64,000 nt of DNA from JANNXQ01 sp038238555 (GTDB lineage: Bacteria > Verrucomicrobiota > Verrucomicrobiia > Chthoniobacterales > Chthoniobacteraceae): positions 1-64,000 of the forward strand of contig JBBRXP010000003.1 in NCBI GenBank assembly GCA_038238555.1, in the 5' to 3' direction. Both the position numbers and the translations under genes were made by a program. Shown here in pieces: positions 34,511 through 42,756 of the stretch. Each line of letters begins with the position of its first letter. Position 1 is the first letter of the stretch. The notes beneath the pieces are model-generated. The model worked only from the letters and a program-made list of their open reading frames with translations. It had not been told where the DNA came from and searched no databases.

Positions 34511-36052
34511 ATGTCCAGTGCCACCATCAGCCGTTCGGGAAGTCTGTTACTTTCATTTGTCGTATGCTCCGCCATCGTTTGCGGCTTTGTGGCAGCCAAT
34601 GAACGCTTCGTCCATTGGTTTGTTATTCCGATCTTTGTTTGCGGAGTCATCGTCGGTGTGGATGGAATCCAATGGCTCCTCGGGCGCCACGACCTCTTCG
34701 ATCCTGCGGGGATCGTCGGCATCATCGGCTTGCATTTCTTCTTCCTCGCTCCTCTGCTTCACGTGCATTGGGATTATTCGATCAGCGCTTCGCTGCCAGC
34801 CATCGACCCACCAGCCGACTGGCGCGAATGGCTTGGCCGTATGGCTATATGGAACGCCGCAGGCTTGATTTTATATCGCATCGCAATGAATCGCGCCGCG
34901 TTGTGGAGAGGAAAGTCTTCGCAGGATTCGGTCTGGCTCGTAAATAAGACACCGCTTCTGCTGAGCGCCGCCTGCGGCCTTGCGATCAGCGTGTGCGCGC
35001 AATCGTGGATCTATGCGCAGTTCGGCGGGATCGGTGGCTTTATTGAGGCGTGTACGGAGAAATCCAGCGAAGCCACTCACGCAGACGCCGCCTTCGCCGG
35101 CATGGGTTGGACCCTTATCCTTGCCGAATGCCTTCCGATTCTGGCGATGATCTCTTATGCAGCTACCGTTGGCCGGACACGAGTGGGAAGAAGCTACTTC
35201 ACGATCATTGTCGTTTTCCTTTTGTTTTTTGTTTTGCGGATACTGTTTGGCGGCCTTCACGGCAGCCGCAGTAACACGATTTGGGCACTGTTCTGGGCCG
35301 CCGGAATTCTTCATTTTTGGGTTCGACCGCTGAGCAAGACATTTGTCTTCGTGGGAGTCTGTTTTTTAATCGTATTCATGTACGCTTACGGCTTTTACAA
35401 GAGCTTGGGGACTGGCGCTCTTACCGCGCTGAGCGAAGGGGAAAAGCCCTCCGAATTGGGCGAAAGAACAGGACGCACCTTTGAAGGTTTGCTGCTGGGA
35501 GACTTCGGGCGCGCGGACGTACAAGCCTTCCTCCTCTACCGTCTCTCGTTGCCCGATCGGGATTATAGCTATGCATGGGGACGGACTTACATGAGCACTA
35601 TCACTCTCATGGTTCCTCGTTCCTTCTGGCCGAACCGGCCGCCCAGTAAGTTGAAGGAAGGCACCGAACTTCAGTACGGGGTGGGTTCCTTCGACTCGGA
35701 AGGGTGGGCTTCTTCCCGCGAATATGGAATCGCCGGCGAAGCCATGCTTAACTTCGGCCCGGCCGCGATCCCGCCAGCTTACTTGCTCTTCGGGTTGTTG
35801 GTTGGGCGATTGCGGCGATTTCTCTCGAAGCTTCATTTGGACGATGTGCGGCGATTTCTCAGTCCTTTTCTTGTTATCCTTTGCTTCTGGATGCTGGTCG
35901 CCGATTCCAACACGATGCTCTTTGTGATCGTGAAGGATGGCCTGGCGCCGGCGATGGTCGTGTGGATTGGCTCGCGGGTAATACGTTACTCCTGCCAGGC
36001 GCACTCTGAGCGTGAACTCGCAAGCGGAATGCCTGCTGGCCTGACTTCATGA
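34511..36052 (+). CDS. O-antigen polymerase-like membrane protein (Wzy-like)
   Basis: The product has 513 residues with ten or more hydrophobic segments and a large loop between helices, as in Wzy polymerases. The loop contains DYSYAWGRTYMSTITLM, then VPRSFWPNRPPSKLKEG, a motif type common in oligosaccharide repeat unit polymerases. Wzy joins repeat units on the outer face of the inner membrane. It follows the flippase gene by seven bases and overlaps the first glycosyltransferase gene by four. Wzy sequences diverge strongly, so the assignment is by topology and position. Confidence 0.75.
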   Translation: MSSATISRSGSLLLSFVVCSAIVCGFVAANERFVHWFVIPIFVCGVIVGVDGIQWLLGRHDLFDPAGIVGIIGLHFFFLAPLLHVHWDYSISASLPAIDPPADWREWLGRMAIWNAAGLILYRIAMNRAALWRGKSSQDSVWLVNKTPLLLSAACGLAISVCAQSWIYAQFGGIGGFIEACTEKSSEATHADAAFAGMGWTLILAECLPILAMISYAATVGRTRVGRSYFTIIVVFLLFFVLRILFGGLHGSRSNTIWALFWAAGILHFWVRPLSKTFVFVGVCFLIVFMYAYGFYKSLGTGALTALSEGEKPSELGERTGRTFEGLLLGDFGRADVQAFLLYRLSLPDRDYSYAWGRTYMSTITLMVPRSFWPNRPPSKLKEGTELQYGVGSFDSEGWASSREYGIAGEAMLNFGPAAIPPAYLLFGLLVGRLRRFLSKLHLDDVRRFLSPFLVILCFWMLVADSNTMLFVIVKDGLAPAMVVWIGSRVIRYSCQAHSERELASGMPAGLTS

Positions 36053-37248
36053 ACGTCGTCGTTACTTGTCCTCAACATTTTGAGCGAACACCGGATGGCC
36101 GGGTTTGGACAAAGGGACAATTCCCTCACCCATTCTGGCTTCGATACCGATCGGTATTCGACGCGGTGCGAGTGGTCGCTCGCGTGCGCGATGTGGACCC
36201 TCTGCTTCCTGGCCGAGAACCCGCCTCCGGCGAGGGAGTGGCGTTTGTCGGAGTGCCCGATTACTTGGGACCGCAACAGTTCTTACTCCGGCTGCCGCGC
36301 GTGCTGGCCGCCATCTCTCATGCCGCTCAACACGGAGACGCCATGATTCTTCGAGCTCCGGGAGAGTTGGACGCCCGGCTGCGGCGGCGCTTTTGTAACA
36401 CGGGAAGACCCTACGGAGTCGAAGTGGTTAGCGACCCTTACGACGTGTTCGCTCCAAAAGCCGTCAAACATCCATTGCGTCCCCTCTTCCGTTGGTGGTT
36501 TACGCGCGCATTGCGCCGAGAGTGCGCCTCCGCTTGCGCCGCAGCCTTTGTGACCGAACACGCGCTTCAGAAACGTTACCCGCCGGCACCGCATGCGTTT
36601 ACCACCCATTACTCAAGCATCGACCTGCCGCGGGAGGCTTTTCTGAGCGCTCCGCGCAGTGCGCCGCCCAACGGCTTCGCGAGGCTCGTCTTCGTCGGCA
36701 CATTGGCGCAGTATTACAAGGCGCCGGATGTGTTACTCGATAGCTTTGCCTCTTGCGTTCGCGAGGGCATGAATCTCGAACTTGTGATGATCGGAAGCGG
36801 TAAGTATCAAGGGGAACTTCAGTCGCGCATTTCGGGCATGGGACTGAGTGATCGGCTTTACTTTCGCGGCCAGCTTACTCAACCCGAAGTATTGCGATCG
36901 GAATTGGATCGCGCCGATCTATTCGTGCTGCCTTCCCGACAGGAGGGTCTGCCTCGGGCGATGATCGAGGCCATGGCCCGCGCCTTGCCATGCATTGGTT
37001 CGACCGTGGGTGGTATTCCGGAGTTGTTACCCGCGGAAGACATGGTTCCGCCCGACAACAGTGCGGCTCTTGCAGATAAGATTCGGGAAGTGCTGGCCGA
37101 TCCCATCCGCATGTTACGGATGTCCGCGCGCAATCTGGGGATAGCTCAGAGCTATGCTCGCGAGGTGCTGAACCGGCGCCGGCAAGTGTTTTACCAACAC
37201 GTTCGAGACCGAACCGAGGCGTGGCTGAACGAAGAGGAGATTGAATAG
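36049..37248 (+). CDS. Glycosyltransferase family 4 (first of two)
   Basis: This 399-residue cytosolic enzyme has a GT-B fold. The C-terminal half has FVGTLAQYYKAPDVLLDSFA and the E-x7-E donor site motif in VLPSRQEGLPRAMIEAMARA (Glu near 298 and 306), which bind a nucleotide sugar. The N-terminal half is less conserved and has no obvious Wzx-like segments. It adds one sugar to the repeat unit on the lipid carrier. The start overlaps the polymerase stop (ATGA). The acceptor and linkage are unknown. Confidence 0.85.
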   Translation: MNVVVTCPQHFERTPDGRVWTKGQFPHPFWLRYRSVFDAVRVVARVRDVDPLLPGREPASGEGVAFVGVPDYLGPQQFLLRLPRVLAAISHAAQHGDAMILRAPGELDARLRRRFCNTGRPYGVEVVSDPYDVFAPKAVKHPLRPLFRWWFTRALRRECASACAAAFVTEHALQKRYPPAPHAFTTHYSSIDLPREAFLSAPRSAPPNGFARLVFVGTLAQYYKAPDVLLDSFASCVREGMNLELVMIGSGKYQGELQSRISGMGLSDRLYFRGQLTQPEVLRSELDRADLFVLPSRQEGLPRAMIEAMARALPCIGSTVGGIPELLPAEDMVPPDNSAALADKIREVLADPIRMLRMSARNLGIAQSYAREVLNRRRQVFYQHVRDRTEAWLNEEEIE

Positions 37249-39195
37249 ATGTGCGGTTTTGCGGGATTCCTTGAGACTTCCAACCGTTCCTTTGGCGCGG
37301 AGATGGAAAGTATCGTCACCCGAATGGCAAACCGGCTGACACACCGCGGTCCCGACGATGCAGGCGAGTGGGTGGATGCCGATGCTGGACTGGCTCTTGG
37401 TTTCCGGCGGCTATCCATCCTCGATCTTTCCCCGGAGGGCCATCAACCTATGCGCTCAGCAAGTGGCCGATACGTGATCACTTTCAATGGTGAAATCTAC
37501 AACCATCGCGACCTGCGAGCCGAATTGCAGAAGACAACACAGCCGCCTTGTTTTCGCGGTCATTCCGACACGGAGGTGCTCCTCGCTGCACTGGAGCAAT
37601 GGGGACTCGGTGCCGCCTTGCAGCGATTCATCGGCATGTTTGCCTTTGCGCTTTGGGATCGCGAAGAGCGGCGGTTGCATCTCGTGCGCGATCGACTCGG
37701 GGAGCGGCCTCTTTACTACGGGCTAATGGGTGACGCGCTGTTATTTGGCTCGGAGCTGAAAGCCTTGCAAGCTCATCCATCGTGGCAAGGCGAAATAGAC
37801 CGGGACGTTCTCACGCTCTTGCTGCGTTATAGCTATATCCCCGCGCCTTTCTCAATCTATAAAGGGATTCGTAAGTTACCGCCCGCGACGATTCTGACGA
37901 TCGCCCGGCCCGGCCAGCTTCCGGCGCCTGTGGAGTATTGGTCCGCGCGCCGCACCGTGGAAACGGGCGCAGCCAATCCCTTCCGCGGGAGCGAGGCCGA
38001 GGCAACCGAACACCTCGATGCATTGCTCCGCGATTCAGTCCGCCGGCAAATGGTGGCCGACGTGCCAGTCGGCGCGCTGCTCTCCGGCGGGATCGATTCC
38101 TCGACCGTGGTCGCGTTGATGCAGGCCGAATCGAAGCGTCCGGCGAAAACATTTACGATCGGATTTCACGAGAGCCACTTTAGCGAAGCTATCCACGCGA
38201 AGGAGGTGGCGCGCCATCTGTGCACCGATCATACGGAGTTGTACGTGACTCCCAAAGACGCGATCGATGTCATTCCCCGACTGCCGATCCTCTACGACGA
38301 GCCATTTGCAGATCATTCACAGATTCCCACCTTTCTCGTTACTTCGCTCGCCCGGCAGAAAGTTACCGTCAGTCTCTCCGGCGACGGCGGAGATGAGTTA
38401 TTCGGCGGTTACCATCGATACTTCTATTCGCGGAAGATTTGGGACCGTGTGGGCTGGATTCCCCCCTTGGCACGGACGGCGGCGGCACGTGTCGTTAAAG
38501 CGTTCGCGCCAGCCTCGCCGCTTGGCCGGAAGATCGAAAAACTTGCCTGCCTTCTCGATGCGAAAGATCCGCACGAGCTTTATTTCCGCTTTATGTCCGA
38601 GTGGCAGACGCCAGCATTGCTTGTCCCCGGCGCAACCGAGCCCAACACCGCCGTCGCGGGTAGCCCTCGTCCAGACTTACCCGATTACATCCAGACGATG
38701 ATGTATCTTGACATGGTGAGTTATCTTCCGGACGACATTCTCGTCAAAGTGGACCGTGCGTGCATGGGTGTTAGTTTGGAAGTGCGCGTGCCTTTCCTTG
38801 ACCACCGCGTCGTGGAGTTCGCGGCGACCGTTCCGATGAGCATGAAGCTGCGCAAAGGCCGGGGAAAAATCCTGCTCCGCAATGTGCTGGATAAGTACGT
38901 GCCGAAGCATCTGGTCGAGCGACCGAAATGGGGATTTGTCCTTCCGCTCGGCGCGTGGCTCCGCGGACCTTTGCTGCCATGGGCGGAAGAACTTCTCGAC
39001 GAAACGCGGCTTCGCAATGGGGGGATGCTAACCCCGGCCCCGATTCTCGCGCGCTGGCAAGAACATCGGAGCGGCCGCCGCGACTGGACGTCGTCTCTCT
39101 GGAGCGTCTTGATGTTCCAAGCGTGGCTGGATCATGGCAATCGGGCGGATGATGCATCCGGACGGACACCTGCGCTTGCTGTTGCTTCTGTTTAA
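37249..39195 (+). CDS. AsnB-type glutamine-hydrolysing amidotransferase (first of two)
   Basis: The 648-residue protein has the N-terminal nucleophile Cys2 (MCGFAGFLE) and the glutaminase domain RLTHRGPDDAGEW. The synthetase domain has the pyrophosphatase motif GALLSGGIDSS near 275-285 and later SLSGDGGDELFGGYHRY. Inside polysaccharide loci these enzymes commonly amidate uronic acids or similar acceptors rather than make asparagine. It starts directly after the GT4 stop and overlaps the next start by one base. A second copy is at 42757. Confidence 0.85.
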   Translation: MCGFAGFLETSNRSFGAEMESIVTRMANRLTHRGPDDAGEWVDADAGLALGFRRLSILDLSPEGHQPMRSASGRYVITFNGEIYNHRDLRAELQKTTQPPCFRGHSDTEVLLAALEQWGLGAALQRFIGMFAFALWDREERRLHLVRDRLGERPLYYGLMGDALLFGSELKALQAHPSWQGEIDRDVLTLLLRYSYIPAPFSIYKGIRKLPPATILTIARPGQLPAPVEYWSARRTVETGAANPFRGSEAEATEHLDALLRDSVRRQMVADVPVGALLSGGIDSSTVVALMQAESKRPAKTFTIGFHESHFSEAIHAKEVARHLCTDHTELYVTPKDAIDVIPRLPILYDEPFADHSQIPTFLVTSLARQKVTVSLSGDGGDELFGGYHRYFYSRKIWDRVGWIPPLARTAAARVVKAFAPASPLGRKIEKLACLLDAKDPHELYFRFMSEWQTPALLVPGATEPNTAVAGSPRPDLPDYIQTMMYLDMVSYLPDDILVKVDRACMGVSLEVRVPFLDHRVVEFAATVPMSMKLRKGRGKILLRNVLDKYVPKHLVERPKWGFVLPLGAWLRGPLLPWAEELLDETRLRNGGMLTPAPILARWQEHRSGRRDWTSSLWSVLMFQAWLDHGNRADDASGRTPALAVASV

Positions 39196-40559
39196 TGACC
39201 CCGACAGTAATAACGCAGAATCTCTTGGGAAGCGTCACCGATCTTTCACCTGCGTCCCGAGATAATACAACTCCTGCGGCTAACTCCGATGTGCAGCGGG
39301 TTTTCGGCGACTTCTTTGGAGAACTTCAGCGGCATGGCATCGCTTACGTCATCCTTCATGGGTATGAGCGCTTCCCCGAAGAGATCGATTCCGACATCGA
39401 TTATGCAGTCGGGCATGCTGACTTACCCAGGATCCGCCCGTTGCTCGGCGCGGTCGCACGACGCCACGGCTGGGTTTTGGCACAGACGCTCGAACATCAA
39501 CTTTATTCGACTTACTGCGTGGTGATCGATCCGGATCAAACAGTTAATCATCTAAAGTTGGATGTGTGCTCTCATTACATTCACAACGGTTGTCTCCTTC
39601 TGCGCGATTCGGTGTTGCTCGAAGGGCGGCGGCAATACCGGAAATTTTCCGTGCCTTCGCCATCTTCCGAGTTCATCTACGTGCTGGCCAAGCTGCTGGG
39701 AAAGGATAAGGCAATAGGCGACTATCTTCCGCGGTTGCGTGAACTGTGGCTTGCAGACCTGGGTGGCGCGCAGCGTCGCTTCACTGACTTGCTCGGCGAA
39801 ACCGGGCGCTCACTGGATGAATGGTTCCGCGAGCCACCTGAAGCGTGGCGACAACTCCGAATGACAATGAACATGCGCAACCGGTTTGGTCCGGCGTTGC
39901 GCGCCGGTGAGGGGCTCCGCCTTGCAAGACGCATTTTCCGTCCGACAGGCATCCACATTGCCATGCTCGGTCCCGACGGGGCCGGCAAGTCCACCTTGAT
40001 CGAGAATCTCTGTGAAATGCTTGCGCCGTGCTTTGGGAAGCAGCGAGTCTTTAAGTTTCGGCCCGATGTTTTCCGCAGAATCAAACCCGGCATCGAACCC
40101 AATCCCCACGGCCGCTCACCGCGCGGAAAGGTGATAAGTTGGGCTAAGGTTTGTTATTACTTTGCCGACTGGTGGCTTGGCTGGCTTTTGTTTCTTTTGC
40201 CGGCGCGCATCCACAGCGCGCTCATTTTGTTCGACCGTGATTTTGACGACATCGGCATCGATCAAAAGCGTTATCTTATCCAAGGCTCATGGGCGCTCGC
40301 CCGAGCGTTGCGGCTGTGGGTTCCGAAGGCAGATGCCACATTTATTCTTGAAGCAGATTCGGAAGCCATTCACGCCCGCAAACCAGAACTAACTCGCGAT
40401 GAGTTGGACAGGCAGAAATGTGCCTTTCGGCGCCTTGCTGAAACCGACGCGCGTTACCATCTTGTGTGCGCCGACAAACCGGCCGAGGAAGTAGCCCGCA
40501 CAGTCAGTCATCAAATTCTCCGTTTGATGGCGGCACGCGCCGCACCCAAACAAAAGTGA
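39195..40559 (+). CDS. Nucleotidyltransferase-like domain fused to a thymidylate kinase-like domain
   Basis: The product has 454 residues. The N-terminal 230 contain an NTase-like core (EEIDSDIDYAV near 64-74, with the Asp pair, then HLKLDVCSHY). The C-terminal part has a P-loop GPDGAGKST near 257-265 and a lid-like region near LWVPKADATFILEADSEAI, as in thymidylate kinases. A DRDFDDIGIDQKRY motif fits the base-binding part. The two-domain protein is recurrent in capsule and EPS clusters from memory, but its reaction is not established to my knowledge. It could phosphorylate or activate a nucleoside-linked sugar precursor. Confidence 0.65.
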   Translation: MTPTVITQNLLGSVTDLSPASRDNTTPAANSDVQRVFGDFFGELQRHGIAYVILHGYERFPEEIDSDIDYAVGHADLPRIRPLLGAVARRHGWVLAQTLEHQLYSTYCVVIDPDQTVNHLKLDVCSHYIHNGCLLLRDSVLLEGRRQYRKFSVPSPSSEFIYVLAKLLGKDKAIGDYLPRLRELWLADLGGAQRRFTDLLGETGRSLDEWFREPPEAWRQLRMTMNMRNRFGPALRAGEGLRLARRIFRPTGIHIAMLGPDGAGKSTLIENLCEMLAPCFGKQRVFKFRPDVFRRIKPGIEPNPHGRSPRGKVISWAKVCYYFADWWLGWLLFLLPARIHSALILFDRDFDDIGIDQKRYLIQGSWALARALRLWVPKADATFILEADSEAIHARKPELTRDELDRQKCAFRRLAETDARYHLVCADKPAEEVARTVSHQILRLMAARAAPKQK

Positions 40560-40564
40560 AACCA

Positions 40565-41602
40565 ATGCGTGAACAGACCGCAGTGACCGTCCTAGTAACC
40601 GGCGTGGGAGACACCGTGGGACAGGCTTTGATCAAGACGGCCCGGCACTCATCGATCCCGTGCAACATCATCGGCACGGACCGCAATGCCCTTTCGGTAG
40701 GACTTCAGTGGGTGGATAAGGATTTTGCCCTTCCGCATTGTTCGCAGTCGGAGGCTTATCTTAGTGGGATGCGGAAGATCTGTGCCGGGGAACAAGTGCA
40801 TCTTATCCTTCCGGGGTCTGAGAGTGAACTTGAATTGTTATCGCAAAATGCCCCTGCTTTGCGTTCCGAAACCGGCGCTATTGTGGTGGCCAGCCCGCCG
40901 GAGGTTTTGCGAGTTGGCATGAATAAGTGGGAAACGTGTCGCTTTCTCGATAAGGCAGGGTTGAACTTTCCGAAATTTGCCCGACTCACTTCGGCTGAGG
41001 AAGTCGAACGCCTTTTGGCCGAGGTTGGGTTCCCGCTTTTGGCAAAACCCGTTCGCGGCACCGGGGCGCGGGGATTGTTTAAGATTGCGTCACGCCAGGA
41101 TCTTGATTCCGCGCGCGAGTCGGGAAACGAGCTGGTGGTTCAGGAGTATCTGTTTCCCGATGACGAGGAATACAGTATTGAAGTTTACACGCTAAAGGAT
41201 GGCAGCCAGGTGGGCGCGATCGGTTATCAACGGCAGCAATTGATTGCGGGCGACACTTATCGGGCACGAATTACCAATAACGAGGCAGTCCAAGCAGAGG
41301 CGCGATCTGTCGCCAAGGCATTGGCTCCTTTCGGACCTTGTAATGTCCAACTCAGGCTTACGGAACGAGGGCCCGTGACATTCGAGATCAATCCCAGGTT
41401 CTCCGGCGGAGTTTCGATGCGCGCGCATTTCGGTTACAATGAGGTGGAGATAGCTATCCAGGATCTCGTTTTAGACGAGACTGTCCCGGCGCCGGAGATC
41501 AAGCTGGGAGTCGCGCTGAGATACTGGGAGGAAATGTATCTCGACGAAAACGGAGCCGCGACATCCGCAGCGAATATCTCTGCCGAGCCAGGCCACCGAT
41601 AG
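40565..41602 (+). CDS. ATP-grasp ligase (carbamoyl-phosphate synthase-like)
   Basis: About 345 residues from the ATG at 40565. The N-terminus VTVLVTGVGDTVGQALIKTA is the pre-ATP-grasp domain, then comes FPLLAKPVRGTGARGLFKIA (ATP-grasp lysine and glycine loop). VTFEINPRFSGGVSMRAH holds the Glu-x-Asn metal site. ATP-grasp enzymes join a carboxylate to an amine through an acyl-phosphate. Together with the AsnB and FemAB genes it suggests amino acids or amide groups are put on the polysaccharide. It overlaps none of its neighbours; 16 to 22 bases follow before the FemAB start. Confidence 0.75.
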   Translation: MREQTAVTVLVTGVGDTVGQALIKTARHSSIPCNIIGTDRNALSVGLQWVDKDFALPHCSQSEAYLSGMRKICAGEQVHLILPGSESELELLSQNAPALRSETGAIVVASPPEVLRVGMNKWETCRFLDKAGLNFPKFARLTSAEEVERLLAEVGFPLLAKPVRGTGARGLFKIASRQDLDSARESGNELVVQEYLFPDDEEYSIEVYTLKDGSQVGAIGYQRQQLIAGDTYRARITNNEAVQAEARSVAKALAPFGPCNVQLRLTERGPVTFEINPRFSGGVSMRAHFGYNEVEIAIQDLVLDETVPAPEIKLGVALRYWEEMYLDENGAATSAANISAEPGHR

Positions 41603-41624
41603 TGTTTCGATCGAACAAGTGTCC

Positions 41625-42731
41625 ATGGGACTGCAAACACTGCGGGCAGAAGACAGCGATCGCTGGATGACTGTGCTCAAGCAATCGTTCCAGCACGACT
41701 TTCATCATTTACCTCACTACCATCGCGTCGCCGAGCAGCATGGCGAAGGCGCTGCTCACTTGTTTGTATATCGCGAGGAGCATTACATGATCGCGCTGCC
41801 GCTGTTGCTGCGCTCAGTGGAACAAACGCGGTGCCTTGATGCGACATCGGTCTATGGTTACTGCGGGCCTATCGCGTCCCACGAGGAAACACCCGAGGCG
41901 GTTGTCGGTAACTTCCAGATCCGATTGAAGGAAGCGCTGATGGAACGACGGGTCGTCGCTGCGTTCTCGCGTCTGCATCCGCTCATTTCGCAAGACCGGC
42001 TACTGGCAGGACTCGGTGAGTGCCGGATAAACGGCCAGACAGTCTCCATCGACCTGACGCTTTCTCCCGACGAGCAATGGCTACGCTACAACAAGAGCTG
42101 CCGGCGGAGCTTAAAGAAACTCCGGGAGTCCGGCTTCGTCGCTTTCCGCGACGAGGATAAGCGTTACCTCAAGGAGTTTGCAGATATCTACCACGAAACG
42201 ATGCGCCGGAGAGGGGCGCAAAGTTACTACCATTTCGACGAGGATTATTTCCGGCTATTATCCGAGCAATTGGGATCCGCGCTGCAACTCTTTGTCGCTC
42301 TCTCTGGCAGCACGCTTGCAGCAGCCAGCCTCGCCACGATTTCGGGCGGCATTATGCAGGATTTCCTGGGTGGAACCCGAAGCGAGTTTCTCGCGCTCTC
42401 GCCGGACAGGCTGGTCGTTGACGTAGAACGCGGCTGGGCGCAGGAGATGGGAGCGCGCGTGCTTCATATCGGGGGTGGCGTTGGTTCGAACCATGATTCG
42501 TTATTCCGATACAAAGCGGGATTCTCGGACCGAAGGCACACGTTTTCCACGTGGCGATGTATCCTTGATCCCGGAACATACCATGAGCTTTGCGAGGCGA
42601 AGGCGCGATCGGACGTCACAAACAACATGCGTCTCGTCTCAGAAAATTACTTTCCCGCGTACCGGTGTGCGGCCGCTCCGGCGAGCGAGCCGTTTGGCAC
42701 ATCCTTCACAACGACCAAGTTTGAAGAATGA
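41625..42731 (+). CDS. FemAB-like GNAT-fold acyl/aminoacyl transferase (stand-alone copy)
   Basis: About 368 residues; a GTG six bases earlier is an alternative start. The protein begins LQTLRAEDSDRW and contains SCRRSLKKLRESGFVAFR, YHETMRRRGAQSYYHFDEDY and HIGGGVGSNHDSLFRYKAGF. This fits the double-GNAT FemAB/Acetyltransf_6 type that moves acyl or aminoacyl groups. The N-terminal half of the 49376 protein is a clear paralog (shared RTGDSDQW-like start, YGYCGPIASH against YGYAGPVASH, and SDRRHTFSTWRCILDP against SDRRHEFSTWRWVIDP). Such genes are known from exosortase-linked EPS loci. It is likely to decorate the repeat unit. Confidence 0.75.
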   Translation: MGLQTLRAEDSDRWMTVLKQSFQHDFHHLPHYHRVAEQHGEGAAHLFVYREEHYMIALPLLLRSVEQTRCLDATSVYGYCGPIASHEETPEAVVGNFQIRLKEALMERRVVAAFSRLHPLISQDRLLAGLGECRINGQTVSIDLTLSPDEQWLRYNKSCRRSLKKLRESGFVAFRDEDKRYLKEFADIYHETMRRRGAQSYYHFDEDYFRLLSEQLGSALQLFVALSGSTLAAASLATISGGIMQDFLGGTRSEFLALSPDRLVVDVERGWAQEMGARVLHIGGGVGSNHDSLFRYKAGFSDRRHTFSTWRCILDPGTYHELCEAKARSDVTNNMRLVSENYFPAYRCAAAPASEPFGTSFTTTKFEE

Positions 42732-42756
42732 AGCCATTCATAACTAGAGTCTGATT

